Shown here piece after piece: positions 6,523-16,755 of a stretch of DNA of 42,218 nt (its first letter is position 1; each line of letters begins with the position of its first letter). The stretch is from an uncultured Roseburia sp. (GTDB lineage Bacteria > Bacillota > Clostridia > Lachnospirales > Lachnospiraceae): assembly GCA_947383215.1 (NCBI GenBank), contig CANDCP010000024.1, positions 1 to 42,218 of the forward strand. Reading direction: 5' to 3'. The notes below the pieces were generated by a model. The model did not search any database. It had not been told where the DNA came from and saw only the letters and a program-made list of their open reading frames with translations. The position numbers and the translations under genes were made by a program.

Positions 6523-9500
6523 ATGTATAAGTACAAGGAAGTCGGAAGAAGAATACTGGGAATGGTGATGGCGGTATGTCTTGTTTTGGGATTAATTCCG
6601 CCGGTTCCGGTGCGCGCGGCGTCCACCAATATTGCGGCGACAACGATAACGCTGTATAGGGATCCGGAGATGTCTGAGGTGGTTGACGAGTCTACGTATA
6701 CGTATTCGGGCAGCAAAATTGAGCCGTATGTTAAGGTGGAGTATGACGGACAGACGCTTAACAAGGGTACGGACTATTCGGTGGAGTATGGGGCGAATAC
6801 GAATGCCGGAACCGGAAGCGTTACCGTGTTTGGCGGCGGACTTAATTATGAGGGCGAGACGACGGTTAATTTTACGATCAGACGAAAGACGGTTGCGGGA
6901 ATTAACCTAGTTTTTAAAGATATGGATAACGACGGTCCATACTGCTATTATACGAGTGCGGCAGAGGGCGCGAAGCCGGAGATAACGTCGGTAAGCGTTG
7001 AAGAAATGAACGGCGCTTCCGTGTCGTTGGGGCCTTCAGATTATACGATTTCGTATTATAATAACAAGACGGCATGCTCTGATTTGGGGAGCGGCGCGCC
7101 GCCTTATCTTACGCTTGCATTGGCAGATACCTGTAATTATATGACGGTTGGGAATACGGCGAAGACGCAGTATTTTAGGATCTTTCATAATATGTCGGCG
7201 GTGTCTATCAGCGGGATTGGTTCGCTGGTGTTTACCGGTACGGAACAAAATCCGACCCCGGTTCTGACGAATACGGAGACTGGACAGGAAATTAACGCCA
7301 GCAATTATACTTACCGCTGGAGCAATAATACGAATGTAGGAAACGCCACCCTTACAATTACCGGAAAGGGATTGTATAAGGGTACGCTGACGCAGTCATA
7401 TCCGATCGGTAAGAAGAATTTAAATAGCGCGGATGTCACAGTCGAGACCGACCGAAGTATTTATGAATACCAGGGCGGAGAGAGAATTCCTATCGAGAAC
7501 AATATTATTGTAAAAATCGGGGATTATACGGTTCCGGCCGGAAATTATACGGTTCAGGATCAGATTAACGGTCCGCGCGGAACGAACCGGGTGAAAGTAA
7601 TCGGAACCGGGAATCTTGAGGGTGAGAGAAACGTTAGTTTTTTGGTTAAGAGCGCGATTACAACATGTACGACGGATCAGACGGAATATTCTTATACCGG
7701 GGCGGAAATTGAGCCGGTATTTACGGTAAAAGATAACCTCGGGGAAGCCGTAGCGTTTACAAACTATGTAGTCAGCTACTATGACGATGAGGATTATACA
7801 ACAGAACATGCGGGGGCTCCTGTGGGCGTTGGAACATACTATGTCCGCCTGGAAGCAAAAGGCGACAGTTATGTGGGAACGCTTGGAACGCCGGAGGCGC
7901 CGATCGCATTTCGCATTGTACCGAGGGATTTCGGAAGCGTGCGGTTTATGCTTGGCGGAAGGCAGATTACAAGCTCGGATGACCGCGGCGATTATTACAA
8001 TGGCTCTTCTATTTTTAATACGCTTGAGGGGCTGACCGCAGAAGATAACGGAAAAGAACTCTTAAAGAGCGCGGATGGAGATTATACCGTGGCGTACTAT
8101 TCAGATTCCGCATGTACAAAGGAGATTGAGCCGAAAGCCGATAATTTTAGAGACGTAGGTTTTTACTACATAAAGATAATGGGACATGGGACGTACGAGG
8201 GCGCCGAATATGTGGTACACTACAAGATTTTGCCACAGGATGTTACCGGCAGGGTATCCATAGAGGTTAAGCCTCAGACATACACGGGAGATCCGATCTG
8301 GCCGGCGAAGTCGGACATTACCGTTAAGGTGACGGTTAACGGCAAAGACCAGGTATTGCGGGATTCCGATTATGAGATTGTGACATGCCAGAATAACGTA
8401 AATATCGGAACCGGGGCTCGAATTATAATCCAGCTCACGGGAAATTACAAAACGACGACGAAAACGACGATAAACGGTAAGGTCTGGGAGAGCACGGAGA
8501 CGACTACATTCCGGATTGCGCCGAAGAAGCTTGCAGAGTGTGAAAAAGAAATTGTGGATCATGTTGTTTATAACGGCCAGGTGCAGAAGCCGGCAATTAC
8601 GATCCGCGACGGAGATACCACGTTAGTGGAAAATCAGGATTATTCTGTTGAGATTTACTCTTCGAAACAGTATCAGCCGAGCCAGAAAGTCGACGCGATT
8701 AAAAATGTCGGGACATATTATGTCAGGGTAGTCGGCATTAATGCCTATGCAAACGATACGGATGACGCACATATTTATTTTGATTTCAGTATCACGAGAA
8801 AGCCTCTGACAGCTTCGGGCATTACGTTTGAAGCTTTAAATCATGAATATACGGGTTCGGCAGTCGTGCCGGAGCTTGTCGTAACGGACAATGGAAACAG
8901 GCTGTCAAGCGCGGATTATACCGTAGAAGGGTATTATACCGATGAAAACTGTACAAATGCTTCTCCTCATGTGTCAGGCCGGGTTTATGTGAAAATTACC
9001 GGAATCGGGAATTATGACGGTGAGAGAACGACAATGTTCTTTATCGGTGAGGATTTTGCGGAAGTTGCAGGCGGGCTTGAGGTGCCGGGTGATTCCATCG
9101 AATACAACAGACTTAGTCATTTTAATGAGCTGAATAATCGTATCGTGGTATATAATAAGGCGGGCGAGGTGATCGATAAGACGAGATACACGCTTCATTA
9201 TTATACAGACGGCGCATATAAAACGGAAATCACAAACGGAGATAACAGCCTGTTTGTGAATGCGGGGACAATTTATGTCAGAGCCGAGGGAACACAGGGA
9301 TATTACGGCAGCTTTACAGGAACGTGTACGATTCAGCCGAAGAACATAGCGGGAGTAGACGCTGAGGTTCTTGGAACGTATACTTACACGGGAAATGCAA
9401 TTGTACTGACGATTAACGACGGTGTGAGTTCGACAGGGATAAAATTAAGTTACCTTACGCCGACGGGAGTTTACATTCTGAATGCGAACGACTACGGCGT

Positions 9501-12500
9501 GCGCGCAAACAGTTACGTAAATAACCGGAATGCCGGAACCGCTTCCGTTACCTTAGACGGTAAAGGGAATTATACGGGAAGCAAGACGGTTAACTTTACG
9601 ATTCAGAAAAGAAATATAAACGATTTAAGTAATTTGCGCGTTGCGATACCGGAGGCGATTTATACAAGCAGAAAGCAGACGCCGACTGTGACGGTAACGT
9701 ACGGGGACGCCAATACGGCGTTGACGGCCGGAACGGATTTTGAACTGGACTACTTTATGAACGAGTCTTACACTCAGGCGGCGACGGACGCGGATCTTAC
9801 GAATAAAGGAAAAGTCTATGTAAGAATAACGGGAATCGGCAATTATGAGGACGTTCTTTCCGTGAACAGCGCGGCGGGATCAAATGTTTTTGAAATCAAG
9901 CCGAGAGATATTTCCGCGACGAATGTGGACATCGACGGTCTGAGGTTTACGTACAGCGCGGTACCGACGGATTCGAAGATACCGCCGTATACGGTGCGCT
10001 ATGAATATGCGTCAGGAAGTAATTTTGAGCTGGAGAAAGACCGCGATTATATCTGTACGCAGGAACAGGGCGGCGCGACGATTGCATATAAAACAGGGCC
10101 GCAGCAGATTGATTTTGTGGGGCAGGGGAATTTTACCGGCACAAAAACCATAACTTACTATTATCTTGGAAATATGGATAACAGCGCGAATGAGGTGACG
10201 GTTGACGGAATTAATGAATCCTATTCCTATACGCCGAACACGGCGACAAACGGAATTACCTGTTCTAATATTGTAGTAAGAACGAATGCCGGGAGGGAGC
10301 TGCCTTCATCCAGCTACAAGGTTGAGTATGAGAACAACAAAACGGCAGGCCTGGCGACCGTTAAGATTATCGGTAATACGGCAAATTACTGGACCGGAAC
10401 CTATGTGAAGACATTTAAGATTACAGGGTCGATCGCAGACGCCGAGATTACGCTGCCGGATCAGATTTATACCGGAACCGCGTATACGGAAGATACCTTA
10501 CAGGAGCTTCAGGTCGTATGCGACGGGATGACGCTGACGAGGAATGTAGACTATAAAGTTACGGATATTAAAAATGCCACAAATGCGGCGCTTTCTACCG
10601 CAGGGGCGACGGCTCCGTCGATCACAATACAGGGAATCGGGGATTATTTTGCGGGAACACCGACGAAGACGCAGACATTCTCTATTAAGTATGATATTAC
10701 GAGTGAGAATTTGGTTGTCAGTGAGATTGCGGACGAAATATATACCGGAGCGGAGATTAAACCGGAGGTTACCGTAAGCTATATGACAAATACGGTTCTG
10801 GGAACGCTTGCGGCATTGAAAGAGGGGAAGGATTACAGCCTGACTTATCTAAACAATACGGAAGTGGCGTCCGCAAACGACGCAAGAGGACCGCACGTCG
10901 TAATTACCGCGCTGGAAGGCGGATTGTTAACGAGCGGATATATAATTGTTCCGTTTACGATTAAAAAGGTCAATCTTGAAGAGGCGGAGTATGGTTTCCG
11001 GATTACGGGCCTGGAACCGCAATATATGTACACCGGAAGGGAGATACGTCCGGCTATTCAGGTTGAGAATGCCGACGGAAAGGTTCTGGATGAGAAGAAT
11101 TATAGTATTTCATACAGTATGAGCACACCAAAGCCGGAGGCGGGAACGGTCGTTACGGTTATGGCCGTGGGAAAAGGAAATTATTACGGAACGCTCAAGG
11201 CGACTTTCCAGATTGTGAAGCGCGATATTTCGACCCGTCTTAACAATGTGTCGGCGTCGATTGAGGATCAGACGTATAACGGTGCGCCGCTTACGCCGGC
11301 ATTCCGCGTGACGTTTGAGGATTATGACGGAAAGACGCAGACCATGACGCAGGGCGTGGATTACACGATCGTAGGATATTATAATAATACGGATGCCGCG
11401 GAAGCGGGAGCCGAATCGTACGGGCTGAACGGTTATGAGAACGGACCGTATGTGCAGATAAAAGCAATTCCGGGAACAAGTATAGAGGGAACCAGAAATA
11501 TTCCGTTTACGATTTTGCCGAAGGATATGGATACGCTTTACTATGCGCCGGTGAAGAATCCGGTATATGAGACGGGACAGACGAAATATGACCCTGAGGT
11601 TGTGGTAAAGATTTTCCAAAACAGTGCGGAAGCGCTTCGGGAAGGCATTGATTACCGGATTACTTATGAGAACGACAAAGAGGTTGCGGCGGCAAACGGG
11701 GCAAACGGACCGCACATTATGGTAGAGCCGGCGATGAATAATCAGAATCTTGTCGGAAAGCATATGATCGAGTACAGTATACTTCCTAAAGACATTAACT
11801 CGGAGAGCGTTGAGATATTGCTCTCGGACGACGATCCGGCAAACCGGTTTGATGCCGAAAAGATGAATTATCCGAGCATAGGCACATATTATCCGACGGT
11901 GGAAGTAAGAGATAATTTGGCGCAGGGCTATATGAAGCTAACCCTTGATACGGATTACGCGGTGACGTATACAGACAATGATAAGGTGGGAACCGCGTCT
12001 GCCATTATAACCGCAAGAGGCAACTATACGGGACAGCGGGTCGTAAACTTCACAATCGGAACCCTGTTCGACAGGGAGCACGTTACGGTTTGCGCCGGAA
12101 ACAGCAGTATCACAGAGGTGCCGTCCGTGATTTACAATGGGTCCAGCCAGGTGCCGACCGATCTGAACGTGAAGGCAAATGACACGGCGGAGCTTTTGAC
12201 GGAGAACGTCGATTACACGATATCATATTATCTGGACGAGGCGTGTAAATATGCCGTGCTTCCGGAAAACATCATAAACGCGGGCACATATTATGTTTCT
12301 GTCAACGGTCTGACAACGGCGGGATATATCGGAAGCATTGTACTTCCGTATACGATTCGGCAGAAGAGCTTAAACGCTGCGGATGTCATACCGGATCCGA
12401 TTGAAGATCAGAAGTTTGCAGGCGGAAATGTCCGTCCGGCAGTTACGTTAAGAGACGAAGAGACGGGTCTTGTGATCCCGGCAGTGGCATACGATGTGTC

Positions 12501-14106
12501 GTATCGTGATAATAACAGTATTGGAGCGGCTTACGCAATTGTAACCGCAAACGAGAACGGAAATTATACCGGTCAGAGGGAAATCGGCTTCCGTATTGTG
12601 GAGCAGGAGATTGAGTCGGCGACGATATACGCGATACCGGATTATAACTACACCGGCGAAGAGATTAAGCCGTCGCCTGCGATTTATTTTAACGGGACGC
12701 GTCTCGAGGAGGGCGTCGATTATGTGTTGACTTACGGCAATAATGTATATGCCGGTCAGGCGTGGATTATCATTCAGGGAAGAGGAAATTATAAGTCGAC
12801 AAAAGAAATCAGCTTTAAGATTCGGGCGAGTCTTGAAGATGCGATTGTAAGCGAAGTGCCGAATCAGGCATACACCGGTGAGGAGGTCAGGCCGACGGTA
12901 ACGGTGAGCTGTGGAGGGAATAAGCTGGTTGCGGGCGAAGACTATGTGATCTCGTACTCTAATAATATAGAGGTTGGCGACGCTGCGATTATCATCTCTC
13001 CGTCTGAGGTAAATCCTTACTATACAAGCTCTAAGGTAGTAGAGTTCGATATCTGTAACAGCGTGGCTTCTGCAACCGTAACGGGAATACCTTCTTCGCA
13101 GACGTATACGGGCGCGTTGATTTTACCGGAACCGCAGTTATATCTGGGCGGGAAAAAACTGGTAAAAGGAAAAGATTATACGGTGAAATGGAATAATGCG
13201 GTCAACGTAGGAAACGCTTCCGTTGTCATAACGGGAATGGGCGAAGCGCAGCAGGAAGAAGGAGGAGCGGCTCGTCTGTCAGGAAATAAGAGCGGAGAAT
13301 ATGTCGGAACGCGGACAATTGTGTATCGAATTATTCCAAAGAGTATAGCAAGATGCACGATAAGTCATATTGCGGATGTCGTTTATGACGGTATGAGCCA
13401 TGCGCCGTCAGTTGTCGTAAGAGACGGCAGCAAGATTTTGGCTGAGGGAACGGATTACATTATCTCATACACCAGCAATATGGATATTGGAACGGGTCTT
13501 GCAATTGTAACCGGAATCGGAAATTATTCCGGCACATCCGTTGAGAAGTTTTCCGTTATATCGGCGCCGATTACCGGGCTTCGGACGACTTCCGTAAAGA
13601 CAAAGTCTGTGAAGCTCAGCTGGGCGAAGAAAAATAATATAACAGGATATGAGGTATATACCAATAATAGCCGTAAATGTATTGCACAGACGAAGAAGAC
13701 CGGCATCACAATTAAGAATCTGAAGCCGGGAAAGACGTATACGTATAAGGTAAGAACGTATACAAAGATCGGAAATAGAACTTACTTTGGAGATTTCAAG
13801 AAAATTACATTCGCTACAAAACCGACATCTCCGAAAATTACCGTCTCCTCTTTGACCAGTAAATCGGTAAAGGTAAGCTGGAATAAGGTGAGCGGGGCGA
13901 ACGGTTATGAGATCTATGCGTCGACCAAGAAGAAAGGCTCATACAAAAAGGTGGCGATTATTTTGAAAGGAAATGTTGTCAGCTATACAAATAAAAAGCT
14001 TTCCAGTGGACAGAAATATTATTATAAGGTGCGTGCATATCGCAATGTTGGCGATAAAACCGTACGCAGCGCTTTTTCCGCGGCGCAGTCTGTAACCGTG
14101 CGATGA
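6523..14106 (+). CDS. Giant secreted repeat protein (about 26 Ig-like repeats, two C-terminal FN3)
   Basis: A 2527-residue exported protein. The signal peptide (residues about 1-33, ending PVRAAS) is followed by about 26 divergent tandem modules of 75-105 residues. Each runs roughly as YTGxEIxPxVxV, then a gap, DYxVxYxNN, GxAxVxIxGxGNYxG, and a closing FxI strand followed by a short basic linker. This is the pattern of YDG/MBG-type bacterial Ig-like repeats. The last about 190 residues are two Lys-rich FN3 domains (KSVKLSWAKKNNITGYEVY; KVSWNKVSGANGYEIYAS). No catalytic domain, LPxTG-like signal or C-terminal membrane anchor is seen, so attachment may be non-covalent. An AGGAG-type site at 6507-6513 fixes the start. 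The sortase gene lies 33 bp downstream. A role as a stalk or adhesin is inferred from architecture only. Confidence 0.85.
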   Translation: MYKYKEVGRRILGMVMAVCLVLGLIPPVPVRAASTNIAATTITLYRDPEMSEVVDESTYTYSGSKIEPYVKVEYDGQTLNKGTDYSVEYGANTNAGTGSVTVFGGGLNYEGETTVNFTIRRKTVAGINLVFKDMDNDGPYCYYTSAAEGAKPEITSVSVEEMNGASVSLGPSDYTISYYNNKTACSDLGSGAPPYLTLALADTCNYMTVGNTAKTQYFRIFHNMSAVSISGIGSLVFTGTEQNPTPVLTNTETGQEINASNYTYRWSNNTNVGNATLTITGKGLYKGTLTQSYPIGKKNLNSADVTVETDRSIYEYQGGERIPIENNIIVKIGDYTVPAGNYTVQDQINGPRGTNRVKVIGTGNLEGERNVSFLVKSAITTCTTDQTEYSYTGAEIEPVFTVKDNLGEAVAFTNYVVSYYDDEDYTTEHAGAPVGVGTYYVRLEAKGDSYVGTLGTPEAPIAFRIVPRDFGSVRFMLGGRQITSSDDRGDYYNGSSIFNTLEGLTAEDNGKELLKSADGDYTVAYYSDSACTKEIEPKADNFRDVGFYYIKIMGHGTYEGAEYVVHYKILPQDVTGRVSIEVKPQTYTGDPIWPAKSDITVKVTVNGKDQVLRDSDYEIVTCQNNVNIGTGARIIIQLTGNYKTTTKTTINGKVWESTETTTFRIAPKKLAECEKEIVDHVVYNGQVQKPAITIRDGDTTLVENQDYSVEIYSSKQYQPSQKVDAIKNVGTYYVRVVGINAYANDTDDAHIYFDFSITRKPLTASGITFEALNHEYTGSAVVPELVVTDNGNRLSSADYTVEGYYTDENCTNASPHVSGRVYVKITGIGNYDGERTTMFFIGEDFAEVAGGLEVPGDSIEYNRLSHFNELNNRIVVYNKAGEVIDKTRYTLHYYTDGAYKTEITNGDNSLFVNAGTIYVRAEGTQGYYGSFTGTCTIQPKNIAGVDAEVLGTYTYTGNAIVLTINDGVSSTGIKLSYLTPTGVYILNANDYGVRANSYVNNRNAGTASVTLDGKGNYTGSKTVNFTIQKRNINDLSNLRVAIPEAIYTSRKQTPTVTVTYGDANTALTAGTDFELDYFMNESYTQAATDADLTNKGKVYVRITGIGNYEDVLSVNSAAGSNVFEIKPRDISATNVDIDGLRFTYSAVPTDSKIPPYTVRYEYASGSNFELEKDRDYICTQEQGGATIAYKTGPQQIDFVGQGNFTGTKTITYYYLGNMDNSANEVTVDGINESYSYTPNTATNGITCSNIVVRTNAGRELPSSSYKVEYENNKTAGLATVKIIGNTANYWTGTYVKTFKITGSIADAEITLPDQIYTGTAYTEDTLQELQVVCDGMTLTRNVDYKVTDIKNATNAALSTAGATAPSITIQGIGDYFAGTPTKTQTFSIKYDITSENLVVSEIADEIYTGAEIKPEVTVSYMTNTVLGTLAALKEGKDYSLTYLNNTEVASANDARGPHVVITALEGGLLTSGYIIVPFTIKKVNLEEAEYGFRITGLEPQYMYTGREIRPAIQVENADGKVLDEKNYSISYSMSTPKPEAGTVVTVMAVGKGNYYGTLKATFQIVKRDISTRLNNVSASIEDQTYNGAPLTPAFRVTFEDYDGKTQTMTQGVDYTIVGYYNNTDAAEAGAESYGLNGYENGPYVQIKAIPGTSIEGTRNIPFTILPKDMDTLYYAPVKNPVYETGQTKYDPEVVVKIFQNSAEALREGIDYRITYENDKEVAAANGANGPHIMVEPAMNNQNLVGKHMIEYSILPKDINSESVEILLSDDDPANRFDAEKMNYPSIGTYYPTVEVRDNLAQGYMKLTLDTDYAVTYTDNDKVGTASAIITARGNYTGQRVVNFTIGTLFDREHVTVCAGNSSITEVPSVIYNGSSQVPTDLNVKANDTAELLTENVDYTISYYLDEACKYAVLPENIINAGTYYVSVNGLTTAGYIGSIVLPYTIRQKSLNAADVIPDPIEDQKFAGGNVRPAVTLRDEETGLVIPAVAYDVSYRDNNSIGAAYAIVTANENGNYTGQREIGFRIVEQEIESATIYAIPDYNYTGEEIKPSPAIYFNGTRLEEGVDYVLTYGNNVYAGQAWIIIQGRGNYKSTKEISFKIRASLEDAIVSEVPNQAYTGEEVRPTVTVSCGGNKLVAGEDYVISYSNNIEVGDAAIIISPSEVNPYYTSSKVVEFDICNSVASATVTGIPSSQTYTGALILPEPQLYLGGKKLVKGKDYTVKWNNAVNVGNASVVITGMGEAQQEEGGAARLSGNKSGEYVGTRTIVYRIIPKSIARCTISHIADVVYDGMSHAPSVVVRDGSKILAEGTDYIISYTSNMDIGTGLAIVTGIGNYSGTSVEKFSVISAPITGLRTTSVKTKSVKLSWAKKNNITGYEVYTNNSRKCIAQTKKTGITIKNLKPGKTYTYKVRTYTKIGNRTYFGDFKKITFATKPTSPKITVSSLTSKSVKVSWNKVSGANGYEIYASTKKKGSYKKVAIILKGNVVSYTNKKLSSGQKYYYKVRAYRNVGDKTVRSAFSAAQSVTVR

Positions 14107-14138
14107 GAAATTTAAAATAAGGCAGATGAATCATAAGT

Positions 14139-15242
14139 ATGGGAGAAAAACATTACAAGCTGGGGAATTATGAATTCGATACCTTACGAGAATATAGGCA
14201 GGCTCAGGAAGATTTAAAAAAGATTAAGTATATAACGGATGAGTTGGATATCTATGATCCGGAGGTGGCTCTCCGTCTGTACAACCTGATGCGGAATAAG
14301 AAAATAAAATTTAAGAGCGAGGTGGGGAAATCCTTCTTCTGGTGTATATCCGATATTGTGGCCGACAATTCCAAGCATGTGATCGGCAGACAGGGCGGAA
14401 GAACAGAAGAAGCGATGGAACCGCTTATAGAAACAAACTGGCAGAAGATTTTGGGAATTGCCTGTATTGTAATTGCGGTTATCTGTTTTAGTTATTATGC
14501 AATTTCAGAATGGCAGGATTATCGTTCCGCCAAAAAGCTGGAGGATCTTCAGCAGGTAACGGACGTCAATAATATGATGTATTTTAATGCGGAAGACACC
14601 GAGACAGAAGAGACACTTGTCAGACCGGAGCTTGCCTCGGATGACGAGGTGGAACCGCCTCCGATCCTTGAGGAGTACGCTGCGAAGCACAAAGAAAATC
14701 CGGAGATGATCGGATGGCTGAAAATTGAGGGAACGCAGATTGATTATCCGGTTATGCAGTCAGAGGCGGATCAGTATGATTTTTATCTGCAGCATGCGTT
14801 TGATAAGTCGGAAGACAGCAATGGAACGCTGTTTGTAGATGCAAGGAACAACATTATAAACCGCGATACGAATGTCATTATTTACGGACATAATATGAAA
14901 AGCGGGATGATGTTCGGCGGTCTGAAGAAATATCAGGATAAAGAGTTTTTAAAGGAACATTCGACAATTCAGTTCGATACGATATATGAGAAAGGGACCT
15001 ATCAGATTATCGGCGTATGTCTGGCAAAAGTAAAATATCAGGATGAAGGCGGTTTTCGCTATTATAATTTTTTGAGGGCGAAAAATGAGACGGAATTTAC
15101 AGATTATTTGGTGAATATTCAGCAGCTGGAGGTATTCGATCAGGCATTAGACGCTTCTTTTGGGGATCAATTATTAACATTATCTACTTGTAATAACTAT
15201 ATAGAAGATGGTAGAATGTTTATAGTAGCAAAGAAAATTTAA
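14139..15242 (+). CDS. srtB: Class B sortase with long cytoplasmic N-terminal domain
   Basis: A 367-residue membrane transpeptidase that cleaves sorting signals and links proteins to peptidoglycan. The catalytic set is visible: His251 (IIYGHNM), Cys351 (TLSTCNNY) and Arg359 (EDGRM). The fold markers NPEMIGWLKIEGTQIDYPVMQ and the HAF segment typical of class B are present. Unusually, about 100 residues precede the single membrane helix (about 103-122). This soluble part is charged and contains RLYNLMRNKKIKFKSEVGK. It should lie in the cytoplasm and its job is unknown. The gene sits between the giant repeat protein and an LRR protein with a PKTGD signal, its most likely substrate. The upstream ribosome site (AAGG) is modest. 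Confidence 0.93.
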   Translation: MGEKHYKLGNYEFDTLREYRQAQEDLKKIKYITDELDIYDPEVALRLYNLMRNKKIKFKSEVGKSFFWCISDIVADNSKHVIGRQGGRTEEAMEPLIETNWQKILGIACIVIAVICFSYYAISEWQDYRSAKKLEDLQQVTDVNNMMYFNAEDTETEETLVRPELASDDEVEPPPILEEYAAKHKENPEMIGWLKIEGTQIDYPVMQSEADQYDFYLQHAFDKSEDSNGTLFVDARNNIINRDTNVIIYGHNMKSGMMFGGLKKYQDKEFLKEHSTIQFDTIYEKGTYQIIGVCLAKVKYQDEGGFRYYNFLRAKNETEFTDYLVNIQQLEVFDQALDASFGDQLLTLSTCNNYIEDGRMFIVAKKI

Positions 15243-15263
15243 CCAGAATCGGGAGAGATGGCC

Positions 15264-16601
15264 ATGAGAAAAACGAGAAAGATATTGGCATTGCTCGCTA
15301 TATTCTGCATGATGTTTTCCATGCATCAGAATACGGTCGTAAGCTATGCCACGGAAGCGCCGGCGGAGCAGCCGGCAGTTGATGAAGCGGCGGCAAATGG
15401 ATTTTCTATTGACAATACGGGAACGTTGGTGGGATACAGCGGAGTAGGCGGAGACGTAGTGATTCCGTCCACGGTGACATCCATAGCGGCCAATGCGTTT
15501 GCGGGGAACACGTCTATCACTACGGTGACGATTCCTGCGAGCGTCGCGTTGTTCGGAAGCGGGATTTTTGCGAACTGCACGAGCTTGACAACGGTAACCA
15601 TACAGGGAAATATCTCCTCAATTCCGACGCAGACATTTTATAATTGCGGGAATTTAAGAAGCGTGTATGTGCCTGCAAGCGTTACGGCGATCGGATCGGA
15701 GGCATTTGCCGAATGCGTCAGCTTATCGGGGATTACATTGCCGGGTGCGGTTGCAACGATTGCCGACAGAGCGTTTTATGACTGTGCAAGCTTAAGCGGA
15801 GTGTCGATCCCTGCGACGGTTTCTTCGATTGGCAATAATGCGTTTACGGGTTGCGTGAACATGACGTCATATAATGTAGACGGTTCGAACGGATATTACG
15901 CGTCGAGCGGAGGATGTCTGTATAACAAGACCATGACGAAGCTGTTGAGTTGTCCGGAGGGACGCTCCAGCGCCGCGATCGCGGACGGAACGAAGATCAT
16001 TGGCAGCAATGCGTTTGCAAACTGCAAAGCGATTCGTTCTCTGGTATTGCCAAACAGCGTGACGACAATTGAAAGTAATGCGTTTGCGGGAAGCGGAATC
16101 CGTGACATTACGATTATGGCGGGCGTTACCTCTATCGGCTCGCAGGGCAGCTGGACGGCAGATATTATATACGGGGAAGCGAATTCTGCCGCACAGACAT
16201 ATGCGAACAGCAACAGTATCGTATTTCAGGCGCTGCGCTCTTCGACGCCGCCGGAAGAGACAGAAGATCCGGGAGATAATACAGAGAAAAAAGGCGGCAA
16301 CGGCGGAAAGAAACCAAACGACGGCGGGACAACGCCTGGGAATACAGGCGGCGAAGGTACGACGGGGGGGACGACTCCCGGAAGCGCAGGCGGGACAACC
16401 GGAGGCGGTCAGACCAATACTGCGGTACGAACCACCGGAACATCGCCGGTTGCGGCATCCTCGGCATCCCATGAGAAGGATACGACACCAAAGACAGGCG
16501 ACGGGGTGAATCCGGTATTCTTTTTCTGCATTGCGTTTATGTTAGTGGGTATCTGTCTGCTGGCGGTAGGAAAGAGAAGAGCGATGCAGCAGAGGAGATA
16601 A
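15264..16601 (+). CDS. BspA-type leucine-rich-repeat surface protein with sortase signal
   Basis: A 445-residue wall protein. A signal peptide (about 1-30) is followed by about eight LRR_5 repeats of the form (V/I)TSIxxxAFxxCxSLxxVxIP (residues about 40-295). A Gly/Thr/Pro-rich spacer (about 315-390) then leads to a C-terminal sorting signal: TPKTGD, a hydrophobic helix (VFFFCIAFMLVGICLLAVG) and the basic tail KRRAMQQRR. BspA-like LRR proteins commonly bind host or other bacterial surface ligands; the ligand here is unknown. The adjacent class B sortase is the obvious partner, and (S/P)PxTG-type signals are known for Clostridioides difficile SrtB. I start at ATG 15264, seven bases after GGGAGAG; ATG 15258 is too close to that site. 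Confidence 0.9.
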   Translation: MRKTRKILALLAIFCMMFSMHQNTVVSYATEAPAEQPAVDEAAANGFSIDNTGTLVGYSGVGGDVVIPSTVTSIAANAFAGNTSITTVTIPASVALFGSGIFANCTSLTTVTIQGNISSIPTQTFYNCGNLRSVYVPASVTAIGSEAFAECVSLSGITLPGAVATIADRAFYDCASLSGVSIPATVSSIGNNAFTGCVNMTSYNVDGSNGYYASSGGCLYNKTMTKLLSCPEGRSSAAIADGTKIIGSNAFANCKAIRSLVLPNSVTTIESNAFAGSGIRDITIMAGVTSIGSQGSWTADIIYGEANSAAQTYANSNSIVFQALRSSTPPEETEDPGDNTEKKGGNGGKKPNDGGTTPGNTGGEGTTGGTTPGSAGGTTGGGQTNTAVRTTGTSPVAASSASHEKDTTPKTGDGVNPVFFFCIAFMLVGICLLAVGKRRAMQQRR

Positions 16602-16649
16602 AACTTGAAATTTAAATGAAGGAGCTTTCGGTTTGGTTAGATGATGATA

Positions 16650-16699
16650 ATGCCGAAGATGAACGTTTGAGTTTTTTTTCAGACGTTTATCTTCGGCAT
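16650..16699 (+). terminator. Terminator hairpin after the LRR protein
   Basis: ATGCCGAAGATGAACGT (16650-16666) pairs almost fully with 16683-16699 around a loop holding eight T residues. The plus-strand tail TTATTTAC is only moderately T-rich. It separates the sortase group from the next promoter. Confidence 0.6.
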
Positions 16700-16702
16700 T
16701 TA

Positions 16703-16731
16703 TTTACATTTGTATTAATTAGAGTTAAAAT
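16703..16731 (+). promoter_or_regulatory. Promoter of the FN3 surface protein gene
   Basis: TTTACA (16703-16708), 17 bases, TAAAAT (16726-16731). Five of six bases match consensus in each hexamer. The 5' leader would be short, with AGGAGG at 16742-16747. Confidence 0.6.
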
Positions 16732-16755
16732 TATAGAGGATAGGAGGAAAAATTT

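Noticed and set aside
6117-6764. Open frame on the minus strand across the thiD-giant gene junction
   Set aside because: It is antisense to conserved thiD residues and to the giant gene's signal peptide, and shows no recognisable domain.
11110-11763. Minus-strand open frame of 217 codons inside the giant repeat gene
   Set aside because: Arg/Ile/His-rich antisense of the repeats, with no start signal or family resemblance.
6523-13560. Tandem repeats as a possible CRISPR array or DNA satellite
   Set aside because: The repetition is at the protein level, with variable module lengths and low nucleotide identity; there are no constant repeats with spacers.
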